DNA of 64,000 nt, taken from NCBI RefSeq assembly GCF_042682545.1, contig NZ_JBHUHQ010000016.1; one strand, 5' to 3'. This DNA comes from Ornithinibacillus salinisoli (GTDB taxonomy: Bacteria > Bacillota > Bacilli > Bacillales > Amphibacillaceae). A program made the translations under genes and the position numbers. Within the stretch, counting starts at the first letter, position 1, and each line of letters begins with the position of its first letter. The notes beneath the pieces are model-generated. The model had not been told where the DNA came from and did no database searches. It worked only from the letters and a program-made list of their open reading frames with translations. This document shows, piece by piece, positions 35,577 through 43,930 of this stretch.

Positions 35577-35618
35577 AACCCCCTTGGAACAAGCATAGAT
35601 TGTTTTAAGGGGGTTTTT
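35577..35618 (+). terminator. Terminator after the HD-GYP gene, overlapping yunB SD
   Basis: AACCCCCTTGGAAC pairs with GTTTTAAGGGGGTT, then TTTTC. The right arm contains AAGGGGG, which is also the only SD in front of yunB. Confidence 0.85.
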
Positions 35619-35622
35619 CAAG

Positions 35623-36414
35623 ATGAGACAGCGGATGAGATTTAAAAGAAGACGATCACCACCTCCAGTACGGATGATATTAATGGTGACATTTATTTTA
35701 TTTACGATATGTACAATTGTTAGCATTATTATAATTGATAAGGGTATTACGCCTACATTAATGGAAGTAGCAAATGAAAAAACAACCGAGTTTGCAACTA
35801 GAGGTATTAATTCTGCAGTTAAGTTTGCAGAAAATTATACTTTTGAAGATATAGCTATTACACAACGAAATAATGAGGGTTATATTACGATTGTTGATTG
35901 GGATTCGTCTGTAGTAAATAAAATAAATCGTGCAGCAACAGATAGAGTCGAAGAGTTTTTTCATAGTATGAATCGAGGGGAACCTCCTAAATATCAGGAC
36001 CCACTAGGTGAACCTGATCCATATGGAGATACTGTTGACGAACTTGTTGATCGCGACCCAACCGTCATTGAGATACCAATTGGGCAGGCGACAGGTAATT
36101 CTATCCTTGCAAATTTAGGACCAAGAATACCTGTCAACCTTGAACTTATTGGTGCAGTTCGTACAGAGTTAGTAGAAGAAAGAGAAGTTCTACCTATTAA
36201 CAATGTTTATGTGTCTATTTATGTTGAAGTAGAAGCAGATGTTCAAATTATAATACCTTTTATTACGGATGTTGAAAAGGTAAGTACGAAAATCTTAATT
36301 GACAAACATTTAGTAATGGGAGAAGTACCAGAATTTTATGGGGGGAATGGAAGCGGCCCCTCCATAGCGGTACCGAAAGAAGAAATAGGGGATAATGACT
36401 TGCAAGATGATTAA
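35623..36414 (+). CDS. yunB: Sporulation protein YunB
   Basis: A 263-residue protein with one N-terminal membrane helix (about 18-40) after a very basic start (RFKRRRSPPP), then an extracytoplasmic domain. This plan and the text VANEKTTEFATRGINSAV match YunB, a sigma-E-dependent sporulation protein with a mild effect on spore formation in B. subtilis. The SD is inside the terminator hairpin upstream. The C-terminus is acidic and Gly/Pro-rich. Confidence 0.9.
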   Translation: MRQRMRFKRRRSPPPVRMILMVTFILFTICTIVSIIIIDKGITPTLMEVANEKTTEFATRGINSAVKFAENYTFEDIAITQRNNEGYITIVDWDSSVVNKINRAATDRVEEFFHSMNRGEPPKYQDPLGEPDPYGDTVDELVDRDPTVIEIPIGQATGNSILANLGPRIPVNLELIGAVRTELVEEREVLPINNVYVSIYVEVEADVQIIIPFITDVEKVSTKILIDKHLVMGEVPEFYGGNGSGPSIAVPKEEIGDNDLQDD

Positions 36415-36457
36415 TTTTTTAGTATGATAGATTTCGAAATTAAATATTGAAACCTTA

Positions 36458-36640
36458 TCAGATCGGTGAGGTAGAGGCGCAAGTAGTAAGATTAATCAAT
36501 AGGAGTATGACATCTATGATTATTGATGAAAGGACTACTTGCCGAAGCGTAATAAGCGTCAAACTTATTACTGCTGGGTTGTCTTTGAATAAAAGGCAAA
36601 CTGTCATGCTTTGTGTGTGCATGGGGAACTACTGATCGAA
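36458..36640 (+). promoter_or_regulatory. Lysine riboswitch (L-box)
   Basis: All L-box landmarks occur in order: GATCGGTGAGGTAGAGGCGC (36470-36489), AGTA and GGAGTATGACA, AAAGGAC, GCCGAAGCG, a P4 hairpin AATAAGCGTCAAACTTATT, GCTGGGTTG, GGCAAACTGTC, ATGGGGAACTACTGATCG. It lies ahead of a terminator and a transporter gene, so lysine would shut off the transporter. Confidence 0.95.
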
Positions 36641-36662
36641 ATGGAGGATAACGTAAATTGTT

Positions 36663-36698
36663 AAGCAATGATAGGTTATTTTCTATCATTGCTTTTTT
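36663..36698 (+). terminator. Lysine riboswitch terminator
   Basis: AAGCAATGATAG / CTATCATTGCTT perfect 12-bp stem, then T-tract. Confidence 0.93.
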
Positions 36699-36778
36699 GT
36701 GTTTTTTTCCAAAACGAGCGTATCTCCACATGTACTTTCACAGAAACTAACTACACTACAACAATGGAGGTTACAAAG

Positions 36779-38326
36779 ATGGAAGGAACAATTTTTTCAA
36801 TTATTCCAGCACTAATTATGTTAGTACTTGTATTATTAACTAGAAAAGTTTTGCTCTCACTTGGAGCAGGGATCATTATCGGAGCATTATTTATTCATGA
36901 TTTTTCGATATTGGCTGCAGTAAAAGAAATATGGGATATCTTCGTAGGTATATTTATCTCAGATGGAGAATGGAACATAGGAGAGCTTCTCCTAATTGGA
37001 TTTTTACTATTACTTGGAATCATGACGGCATTTTTACAGGCTTCCGGTGGTAGTAGAGCATTTGGAGAATGGATGATTAAACGAATAAAAACGAGAACAG
37101 GTGCACAGCTGATGACACCTGTATTAGGACTAATTATTTTTATTGACGATTACTTCAACGCACTAGCTGTTGGGCAAATTGCTAGACCTCTAACAGATCG
37201 TCATCGGATATCACGTGCGAAATTAGCTTACTTTATTGATTCTACATCCGCACCTATTACAGTTATTTCCCCGATATCAAGCTGGGGGGCATATTTAATC
37301 GGGATTATCGGAGGTCTAATGGCAGCGAACGAAATTACTGACTTCCAACCACTTGGAGCATTTATAAAGATGATCCCATTTAATTTATATGCATTAGGCG
37401 CGTTATTGTTAGTATTTCTAGTTGCTTATCTAAAAATGGATATTGGACCAATGCGTAAACATGAAAAACGTGCGATAGAACAAGGGGATTTACTAGACCC
37501 TAAAAATAAAATGGTACCAGGAGATTTAAGTAATACATTTAAATCGCATGGAGGTGGCAAGGTATACCATCTAATAATTCCAATAGTTGTCTTATTAGTA
37601 GCAACTATATCAGCAATGGTCGTAACAGGTGCTCAGGCAAGCGAAAACGATATTACTATATTATCTATATTTGAGAATACAGATGTAAACCTATCCTTAT
37701 TCATTGGTGGACTAGCTGCAGTAGTAACTGCACTAGTATTTCACATACTTCTTGGGAAACCAAAAGCAAACACGAGTAAAGTATTTGTAGAAGGAATTAA
37801 AACAATGCTACCGGCAATCTACATTTTACTACTAGCCTGGATGATTGGTTCTATTATTGGAACATTAGAAACGGGAGAATATCTAGCTCAGTTAGTTGAG
37901 AATGCGAATATTAGTGCAGCATTATTGCCATTTTTATTCTTCTTGATAGCTGGTGTTATGGCACTTGCTACAGGTACATCTTGGGGAACTTTCGGTATCA
38001 TGCTACCAATTGCTGCTGAAGTTACAGCAATTACGGATGTATCCTTATTATTACCAACATTAGCAGCCGTTCTAGCTGGTGCAGTATTTGGCGATCACTG
38101 TACTCCGATTTCCGATACGACGATTCTATCATCCACTGGGGCTGGAGCTAATCATATCGACCATGTATTAACGCAGCTACCATATGCAATTATCGCAGCA
38201 GTTGCAGCTGCTATCGGTTATTTAATCGTAGGAATTACCCATGCTGCATTATTAGGATTACTGGTAACGTTTATAATTATCATAGCTTGTGCATTATTTA
38301 GTCATTTTCTCTTAAAAAAAGACTAG
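36779..38326 (+). CDS. lysW: NhaC-family transporter, probable lysine transporter
   Basis: A 515-residue membrane protein with about 12 helices of the NhaC ion-transporter family; GDHCTPISDTTILSSTGAG is the family signature (near residues 440-460). Start is ATG 36779, 8 nt after GGAGG; upstream codons overlap the riboswitch terminator and are rejected. NhaC members include Na+/H+ antiporters and amino-acid/Na+ carriers. The lysine riboswitch directly upstream argues for lysine import (the LysW prediction), an inference from regulation, not from sequence of the protein. Confidence 0.88.
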   Translation: MEGTIFSIIPALIMLVLVLLTRKVLLSLGAGIIIGALFIHDFSILAAVKEIWDIFVGIFISDGEWNIGELLLIGFLLLLGIMTAFLQASGGSRAFGEWMIKRIKTRTGAQLMTPVLGLIIFIDDYFNALAVGQIARPLTDRHRISRAKLAYFIDSTSAPITVISPISSWGAYLIGIIGGLMAANEITDFQPLGAFIKMIPFNLYALGALLLVFLVAYLKMDIGPMRKHEKRAIEQGDLLDPKNKMVPGDLSNTFKSHGGGKVYHLIIPIVVLLVATISAMVVTGAQASENDITILSIFENTDVNLSLFIGGLAAVVTALVFHILLGKPKANTSKVFVEGIKTMLPAIYILLLAWMIGSIIGTLETGEYLAQLVENANISAALLPFLFFLIAGVMALATGTSWGTFGIMLPIAAEVTAITDVSLLLPTLAAVLAGAVFGDHCTPISDTTILSSTGAGANHIDHVLTQLPYAIIAAVAAAIGYLIVGITHAALLGLLVTFIIIIACALFSHFLLKKD

Positions 38327-38331
38327 AAAGG

Positions 38332-38363
38332 AACCTTGCATCTTAATTGGTGCAAGGTTTTTT
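38332..38363 (+). terminator. Terminator after the NhaC-family gene
   Basis: AACCTTGCA / TGCAAGGTT with a 10-nt loop and T-tract. Confidence 0.88.
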
Positions 38364-38439
38364 GTATAGGCAATTTTACGATTGATAGAAAATGCATAGC
38401 AATTTTATAACGTATTTTACTCTAATCCTATTGAAACGA

Positions 38440-38475
38440 GAGTTAGAAACCCACTCCGGGAAAATACTTCGCTTT
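38440..38475. repeat. Fragment related to the dispersed repeat arms
   Basis: CTCCGGGAAAATACTTCGCTTTC resembles in part the arm core of the 1615-2085 element (CTCCGTCAGAATACTTCGCTTTCC read on the minus strand). Similarity is limited to about 22 nt of core. Confidence 0.4.
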
Positions 38476-38538
38476 CACTTCCAGTACAAGTGTGACATCT
38501 GTTCAAGCTCCCTTGGGATGCTTATACTGTCAGTAGCG

Positions 38539-38740
38539 ATTCGCTCATAAAATGAAATATTCGCTCAGAACCAGCAGCTATTCGCTCATAAAATGAAATA
38601 TTCGCTCAGAACCAGCAGCTATTCGCTCATAAAATGAAATATTCGCTCAGAACCAGCAACAATTCGCTCATAAAATGAAATATTCGCTCAGAACCAGCAA
38701 CAATTCGCTCATAAATCGAAATATTCGCTCACAAGCAACA
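38539..38740. repeat. 41-bp tandem repeat array, five units
   Basis: Units start at 38539, 38580, 38621, 38662 and 38703. Each is 41 bp except the last (38 bp, altered). A unit holds two ATTCGCTCA half-repeats: ATTCGCTCATAAAATGAAAT, then ATTCGCTCAGAACCAGCAGC plus one base. Units 1-2 end in AGCT-like GCAGCT, units 3-4 in GCAACA. No open frame runs through in phase. Copy number is likely to vary between strains. Confidence 0.92.
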
Positions 38741-39001
38741 ATTCAACGAGTGAAGATCGGAGGAATTTCACGAAGACACCTGAGAGACAGTACAAGATAC
38801 TTTAGTAGTGTTCTGAACAGTATGTTACTGCCCACTTAATTACTCATTAAGTTGCATTCAAAACTATCTATAAAAAACTGCCTTTGTATAAAAATGTGTA
38901 TTAAAATAACAGCTCGTGTCATATATGATACTAATGGTTGCGCTTTCTTTTTAACTATTATTTTAAACAATAATAATAATATAGAAAATTAAAAAATTGT
39001 T

Positions 39002-39030
39002 TTGACATAGTTAAAAAGTACCGTTATAAT
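39002..39030 (+). promoter_or_regulatory. Sigma-A promoter of the SNF transporter
   Basis: TTGACA (39002-39007), 17 nt, TATAAT (39025-39030): a full-consensus vegetative promoter. Transcript would start near 39037. The rest of the 38.36-39.0 kb gap holds only repeats. Confidence 0.92.
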
Positions 39031-39118
39031 ACAAGACAAGATTAATTTCTGAAAAGAATTAAAAATTAAGAATACTTATTACTTTTTAGTGATAAGGGGA
39101 AAAAGGGGAGGTCTATTC

Positions 39119-40666
39119 ATGGAAACTCGTTCTCAATGGGGGACAAGAGCAGGTTTTATACTTGCAGCAGTAGGTTCAGCAATTGGGTTAGGGAATATTT
39201 GGCGTTTTCCTGCTACAGCTTTTGAAAATGGTGGGGGTGCCTTCTTTATTCCATACCTATTTGCACTATTAACGGCTGGAATTCCGATTTTAATCATGGA
39301 ATTTGCCATGGGTCATAAATACCGTGGATCAGCGCCGTTAGCATTTAAAAAGATGAATAAGAAAACGGAGTTTATTGGATGGTGGGCAGTATTAGTTGCT
39401 TTCGTCATTTCTACCTATTATTCCGTAATTATTGCCTGGGCAATGTCTTATTCTGTATTTTCTTTCAATTTAAACTGGGGTTCCGACACGGAAGGGTTCT
39501 TATTTGGTGAATACTTAAATTTATCCGTTGACCCAGGTCAAACTGGTAGTTTTGTACCAGGAGTATTAATCCCATTAGTACTTGTATGGGCGATTGTACT
39601 AGCTGTATTATTCAAAGGTGTTAAAAAAGGTATTGAAGTTGCCAACCGAATTTTTATTCCAGCATTGGTAATTGTATTTCTAATTATTGTTATTCGGGCA
39701 CTTACTTTACCTGGAGCTATGGATGGATTACAAGCATTCTTCACACCTGACTTTAGTCAAATTCGAGAACCAGGTGTATGGGTTGCTGCATATGGTCAAA
39801 TATTCTTTAGTTTGTCCATCGCATTTGCAATAATGATTACGTATTCTAGTTACTTACCTAAAAAATCTGACCTTACAAATAATGCGTTTATTGTTGGATT
39901 CGGAAACTCCAGCTTTGAATTACTCGCTGGTATCGGGGTATTTGCTGCCCTTGGTTTCATGGCGGGTCAAGCTGGTGTGGCTGTTGATGAAGTAGTTGCT
40001 GGCGGAGTGGGGCTTGCATTTGTGGTCTTCCCAGAAATTATTAATCAATTCCCTGGATTAAATGCACTTTTTGGATTCTTGTTCTTTGCATCCTTAGTGT
40101 TAGCTGGTTTATCATCTTTAATCTCAATTTGCGAAACATACATTGCAGGTTTGGTTGATAAATTTAAAATTTCTAGAACGAAGGCTGTTGCTTATGGTGG
40201 TGGATTATCTGCTTTGATTTCACTATTATTCGCAACACAAGGTGGATTATTCTTCTTAGATGCTGCTGATTATTTCATAAATCAATTCGGTGTTGCATTT
40301 GTTGGATTAGTTGAAGTAATACTTGTAGCTTGGGTTCTACGTAAAGTTAAGGATCTACAAGGCCATGCAAACGAATTATCAGATATTCGTCTAGGATCTT
40401 GGTGGACAATATGTTTAACTATTATTACTCCAGTTGTTCTTGGATATATGATGTTTGGATTGTTCAAGAAAAATTTACTAAAAGAGTTTACTGGTGAAAC
40501 TAATACGACTGGAAACTATGAAGGATATTCTGATGCATTCATCCTATGGGGAGGATGGGCTGTAGCTGCTGGCGCCTTAGTTGTTGGTATATTATTGGCA
40601 TTTACGAAATGGAAACCGTCTTCTTCTGTTGAAAATCAAGAAGCTCTTTCAAAGGAGGCAAAATAG
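39119..40666 (+). CDS. Na+-dependent SNF-family amino-acid transporter, MetP-like
   Basis: A 515-residue neurotransmitter:sodium symporter homologue with about 12 helices. GFILAAVGSAIGLGNIWRFP (about 11-30) is the family's unwound TM1 with the Na+ and substrate site. Start is ATG 39119 behind GGGGAGG; the longer frame has no RBS. The tiny MetS-like subunit next to it (1 nt after the stop) marks this as the MetPS type, known in Corynebacterium for methionine and alanine uptake. Full-consensus promoter upstream. Confidence 0.92.
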   Translation: METRSQWGTRAGFILAAVGSAIGLGNIWRFPATAFENGGGAFFIPYLFALLTAGIPILIMEFAMGHKYRGSAPLAFKKMNKKTEFIGWWAVLVAFVISTYYSVIIAWAMSYSVFSFNLNWGSDTEGFLFGEYLNLSVDPGQTGSFVPGVLIPLVLVWAIVLAVLFKGVKKGIEVANRIFIPALVIVFLIIVIRALTLPGAMDGLQAFFTPDFSQIREPGVWVAAYGQIFFSLSIAFAIMITYSSYLPKKSDLTNNAFIVGFGNSSFELLAGIGVFAALGFMAGQAGVAVDEVVAGGVGLAFVVFPEIINQFPGLNALFGFLFFASLVLAGLSSLISICETYIAGLVDKFKISRTKAVAYGGGLSALISLLFATQGGLFFLDAADYFINQFGVAFVGLVEVILVAWVLRKVKDLQGHANELSDIRLGSWWTICLTIITPVVLGYMMFGLFKKNLLKEFTGETNTTGNYEGYSDAFILWGGWAVAAGALVVGILLAFTKWKPSSSVENQEALSKEAK

Positions 40667-40667
40667 A

Positions 40668-40769
40668 ATGAGTGCAGTCATCGTTGCGATTATAGGTATT
40701 TTAATTATTTGGGGTGGATTGGCTTTAAGCATAGTTCATGCCGTAAAGAAGAGTAAAGAAGCAAATTAA
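40668..40769 (+). CDS. MetS-like small subunit of SNF transporter
   Basis: A 33-residue peptide with one membrane helix (VIVAIIGILIIWGGLALSIV) and a short basic tail (KKSKEAN). AAAGGAGG lies 11 nt before the ATG, inside the end of the transporter gene. Size, TM with IIWGG and basic end match the MetS family (methionine and alanine importer small subunit). In Corynebacterium glutamicum the MetP-MetS pair is needed for transport. Confidence 0.85.
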   Translation: MSAVIVAIIGILIIWGGLALSIVHAVKKSKEAN

Positions 40770-40776
40770 ATTTGAT

Positions 40777-40808
40777 GGGACTGTCCTTTGAGGGACAGTC
40801 CCATTTTT
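40777..40808. terminator. Terminator after the MetPS-like pair
   Basis: GGGACTGTCC / GGACAGTCCC perfect stem with T-tract. Confidence 0.93.
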
Positions 40809-40815
40809 AATATTA

Positions 40816-41802
40816 TTATTTATTTCGTGCCATTCTTTCCCATTTTTTTAAATAGGGGTAAGGATCAAATGACCATTCACTGTATCCATTATCTTTATAC
40901 ATTCCATAATGTAAATGTGGTGGGAACTTTCCGGAGGTGCCAGGGGGTCCATAACCAGTTGAACCAACACTACCTAAAATGTCACCTGGTTTTACAATCT
41001 GACCTACTTTTACCTCATCTTCATATCCGCTAAGGTGTGCATAATAATGATAAATATTATATATATCACGTATTCCAATTCTCCAACCACCATATAGATT
41101 CCAACCTTTTAATTCGACCACACCGTATGTAGTTGATTTAACTGGCGTTCCATAGTCAGCAAATATATCGGTGCCTTCATGGATCCGATTTCCACCAAAC
41201 CCACGTCGATCTCCCCATGTATTTCTATAACTGTAATTATAATTTATAGCAACTGGAAAATCTCGGTCAGTTAAGTTAATATCCTGAAATTTTTTAAAAA
41301 CTTTAGCTGTATTTTTAATTGTATGAACAGCTAAGTCACGCTTGTAATAATTCCAGATACCAATCCGAATATCCTCTTCGGTTTGTCCATATTCTAAAAT
41401 TAAATTTGCCATGGTGTATAATATATCTTCAGGATCATTCGGATCAGCTAGTTTATCATCATTTCCATCTTTTCCTTTTCCGCTAAATAGGTTTATGATT
41501 TGTGTATCTTTCTTTTGTGAGCTATTTCCGATACCATACCACAGTTCTTCCGGAATTTTAATGGAGATAAGCTGGTCGTCTTCCAAACCTTTTTGTACCT
41601 GTCTTTCATATTGGTCTATTGCTGCAATATAGTACCAAGGAATTTGTGTTAGTGCCTCTGTTTTTTTATAGAGTGACAATCGCTCTTCATAAATGTTTTT
41701 TTCTTCTTCAGCACTAGCAGGTTGTACAAGGGAAATGATACCAAGGATAAGAAAAATAAATAGATAATAGCGCTTGTAAGACAATTTTTTCACCTCATTC
41801 AA
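40816..41802 (-). CDS. lytH: L-Ala-D-Glu endopeptidase, M23 family, spore cortex
   Basis: A 328-residue exported protein. Signal peptide to about residue 31 (VQPASA), a helical middle part, then a LytM/M23 domain from about 195. Zn ligands are in HEGTD (H and D) and HLHYGM (final H). It matches LytH (YunA), which trims side chains to L-Ala in spore cortex peptidoglycan, under sigma-K in B. subtilis. It stands near yunB as in B. subtilis. Function by similarity; strong. Confidence 0.9.
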   Translation of the reverse strand: MNEVKKLSYKRYYLFIFLILGIISLVQPASAEEEKNIYEERLSLYKKTEALTQIPWYYIAAIDQYERQVQKGLEDDQLISIKIPEELWYGIGNSSQKKDTQIINLFSGKGKDGNDDKLADPNDPEDILYTMANLILEYGQTEEDIRIGIWNYYKRDLAVHTIKNTAKVFKKFQDINLTDRDFPVAINYNYSYRNTWGDRRGFGGNRIHEGTDIFADYGTPVKSTTYGVVELKGWNLYGGWRIGIRDIYNIYHYYAHLSGYEDEVKVGQIVKPGDILGSVGSTGYGPPGTSGKFPPHLHYGMYKDNGYSEWSFDPYPYLKKWERMARNK

Positions 41803-41870
41803 TTCTAACTAAGTCATCCTTTGTATAGGGCTAACCCTTTAGTTAACCCTACCTGAAGGACTAAATTACT

Positions 41871-42437
41871 TTATTCATCTGTTCCTTGTGGTGATTTTTT
41901 CATTTCATTAATAATGCTTTTGATTGTGTTTTCATAATCAGAATCGGTCGTTGTAGAGTTATGCAAACTTTCAATATCACGGATTAATACATTGTTATCA
42001 GACACATAAATATCAAAGTAGCGAGGCATAACTGATGCTGCTGATTTCTTTGCGACATCTGCTGCTTCATTCTCATCTAACATCTCATTTTTTTCATATG
42101 CAATGAGTACTTCGTCACCAGTAACTAATGTTGCTATTTCATCAAATGCTTCATGTCGTAATATTAGCCTTGCTATTATATCGGCCATCTCAGATCTGTC
42201 CATTGTGACAACACGATCCTTCTCAGGGTCACGATCAAACTGTTCCTTTGTGTAATTAACATAACCTAGCCTACTTTTGGCTTCTGGATCTTTAAATTCC
42301 GTATCGCGGACAGGGCCTTCATCTCTAGTTGGATCTAATTCATCGGCTATTTTTTCTTGCTCGGTTGTTGTGTTATCAGTTGTACAAGCAGTTAGTGCAA
42401 TTAATAATACTAAAAAGCTGGATAGTACATATTTCAA
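41871..42437 (-). CDS. yutC: YhcN/YlaJ-type sporulation lipoprotein (YutC-like)
   Basis: A 188-residue lipoprotein with signal peptide and Cys18 (LIALTAC). The mature part has RDTEFKDPEAKSRLGYVNYT and a C-terminal domain (about 80-160) of the Spore_YhcN_YlaJ family: ADIIARLIL...VLIAYEKNE...PRYFDIYVSD. Such proteins are spore membrane or coat-associated in B. subtilis; role in germination or outgrowth is proposed. Lies between lytH and yutD. Confidence 0.85.
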   Translation of the reverse strand: MKYVLSSFLVLLIALTACTTDNTTTEQEKIADELDPTRDEGPVRDTEFKDPEAKSRLGYVNYTKEQFDRDPEKDRVVTMDRSEMADIIARLILRHEAFDEIATLVTGDEVLIAYEKNEMLDENEAADVAKKSAASVMPRYFDIYVSDNNVLIRDIESLHNSTTTDSDYENTIKSIINEMKKSPQGTDE

Positions 42438-42605
42438 TGTATTTCCTCCTCACTAAACTTTCCGTGTATTTCATGGTTACCTTCATTTCATGTATGGTTA
42501 GTTTTGTGTATAAAATAGAAAATCATACAGTAATCAGATAATTATTTTCTAGGTGAAATGGTGGAAATATGATAAACTATACTCAGCGTATGAGGGGTGA
42601 GTTTG

Positions 42606-42878
42606 GTGATAGAATTATTTGGAAAAAAGTACGAACTTATAGAGAATGTTAAAGATGGTTTTAATCAGGATGCATTAGAAGCAAGATATACAGATATTTT
42701 AAAGAAATATGATTATATAGTAGGCGATTGGGGCTATGAACAATTGAGGTTAAAGGGCTTTTATCGCGATGATGATATGAAAGTAGCAATTGATTCGAAA
42801 ATTAGTGCCCTGGATGATTATATTTATGAATATTGTAATTTTGGGTGTGCTTACTTTGTTATTAAGAAGATCGATTAA
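42606..42878 (+). CDS. yutD: YutD family protein (DUF1027)
   Basis: A 90-residue soluble protein with KYDYIVGDWGYEQLRLKGFY, the diagnostic YutD stretch. Three candidate starts are in frame at 42597, 42603 and 42606. GTG 42606 is chosen as GAGGGG at 42592-42597 is spaced 8 nt from it and it gives the family's MI start. Function unknown, though widely kept in Firmicutes. Confidence 0.88.
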   Translation: MIELFGKKYELIENVKDGFNQDALEARYTDILKKYDYIVGDWGYEQLRLKGFYRDDDMKVAIDSKISALDDYIYEYCNFGCAYFVIKKID

Positions 42879-42919
42879 AAGAGAGGAGAAGCAGTTCTTT
42901 GTGAACTACTTCTCCTCTT
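42879..42919. terminator. Bidirectional terminator between yutD and a convergent gene
   Basis: AAGAGAGGAGAAGCAGTTC / GAACTACTTCTCCTCTT, nearly perfect. The right arm includes the last codons of the minus-strand gene. Confidence 0.85.
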
Positions 42920-43190
42920 GTTCTGGATGGACATCGTCAGGTTCGTCATGGATAACATGTGAACCAGCTGCTTGTCTAGGTAAATCTTCATGTAATTCCT
43001 TATAAGGGAATACGAAGGCACTAGTACGTTGCTGCTCATCTCCCCATGGTGTAGACTTTCCTGAGACTGGCTCCTTTTTGTTTATTGCAGAACCGAATGC
43101 ACCTTCTGGAAATTCTTCAGGTATCAAATTATTTCTTTGATTATTTACATTGGAAAAATCGGAGAACTTTTTGTCATCGTTTTTCGCCAT
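42906..43190 (-). CDS. Conserved cytosolic protein, unknown function
   Basis: A 94-residue hydrophilic protein with no membrane helix or Cys, rich in Pro, Glu, Asp and Asn, likely poorly structured. Recognisable parts: FSNVNNQRNNLIPEEFPEGAFG and an acidic end HDEPDDVHPEQEEK. It begins at ATG with AGGAGGATATAT upstream. It appears to be a short protein conserved among Bacillaceae, but I cannot name a function. Confidence 0.75.
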   Translation of the reverse strand: MAKNDDKKFSDFSNVNNQRNNLIPEEFPEGAFGSAINKKEPVSGKSTPWGDEQQRTSAFVFPYKELHEDLPRQAAGSHVIHDEPDDVHPEQEEK

Positions 43191-43211
43191 ATATATCCTC
43201 CTTTCTTATCT

Positions 43212-43372
43212 TAGGTTTTACTAAGAATGGAGGAAGTACTATACCAATTGTTGGTGTTCGTTTGTTTTCTATAACAGAAGTGGCTGTTGGATTTGACTTA
43301 CCATTGTTGAGGAAAATCATATCCATATTTGGTTCATTTATAAAGTATGAAGATCAAGGCTTAATAAAGTAG
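43212..43372 (+). pseudogene. Coding-like open stretch without a good start
   Basis: In one frame the DNA reads GFTKNGGSTIPIVGVRLFSI, then EVAVGFDLPLLRKIISIFG and KYEDQGLIK before a stop. The wording looks like a folded protein, with low-complexity absent and codon use like the neighbours. No ATG/GTG/TTG with an RBS begins it; the upstream part runs through the antisense of the 42906-43190 gene. Either a 5'-truncated gene or a start at a rare codon after GGAGGAAGT (43234-43242). Confidence 0.35.
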
Positions 43373-43478
43373 TGTCGTAATAATGAAAAAATAGCTTTGA
43401 TAACAAGTTTTGTTCATTCATAATTAAATATATGATAAAATTTAAGAGAAATTATCTTGGCACAATGGAGTGGGTACT

Positions 43479-43919
43479 ATGTATTTTGTTGATCGAAGTA
43501 AAATCGAAGAAATTCTTTTATATATGGAAAAAATTTTAGCTGAGGTAACGAATCACTCAAACAAATCCTTTGTAGGAAAATTAGCCTTAGAAAGGATGGC
43601 TCACGTTCTTATTGAGTCCATTATCGATGTCGGTAATATGATGATTGATGGTTTTATTATGCGTGATCCTGGTAGTTATGAAGATATTATCGACATTTTA
43701 GTAGATGAACGTGTTTTACCTAAGGAAGAAAGTAATCGATATAAGGAAATAATTGGGTTACGAAAAAAAATAGTTACGAATTATTCGGAAATTGAACATT
43801 ATAAATTAGAAAAAAGCTTCATGGATCATAAACAGATGTTGGAGGACTTTAGCGGGCATATAAGATCCTATTTAGAAAATGAATTAGGCGTAGCAAATGC
43901 TTTTTCAAATGAAAAATGA
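43479..43919 (+). CDS. yutE: DUF86 / HEPN-fold protein YutE
   Basis: A 146-residue all-helical protein of the HepT-like DUF86 family. Start is ATG 43479 (TGGAG 8 nt upstream). HepT toxins carry an Rx4-6H motif for RNase activity; here the site reads LRKKIVTNY (R95 to Y102) with Thr100 where His is expected, so activity is doubtful. No MntA-type nucleotidyltransferase partner is adjacent, unlike in true HepT-MntA loci. Position between yutD and yutF is as in B. subtilis. Confidence 0.85.
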   Translation: MYFVDRSKIEEILLYMEKILAEVTNHSNKSFVGKLALERMAHVLIESIIDVGNMMIDGFIMRDPGSYEDIIDILVDERVLPKEESNRYKEIIGLRKKIVTNYSEIEHYKLEKSFMDHKQMLEDFSGHIRSYLENELGVANAFSNEK

Positions 43920-43930
43920 AGGTGATTAAC

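Noticed and set aside
36668..36778. Longer N-terminus of the NhaC-family transporter
   Set aside because: The extra codons cover the riboswitch terminator, and GGAGG sits correctly for ATG 36779.
38539..38740. CRISPR array
   Set aside because: Units are contiguous 41-bp copies with no unique spacers, and there are no cas genes.
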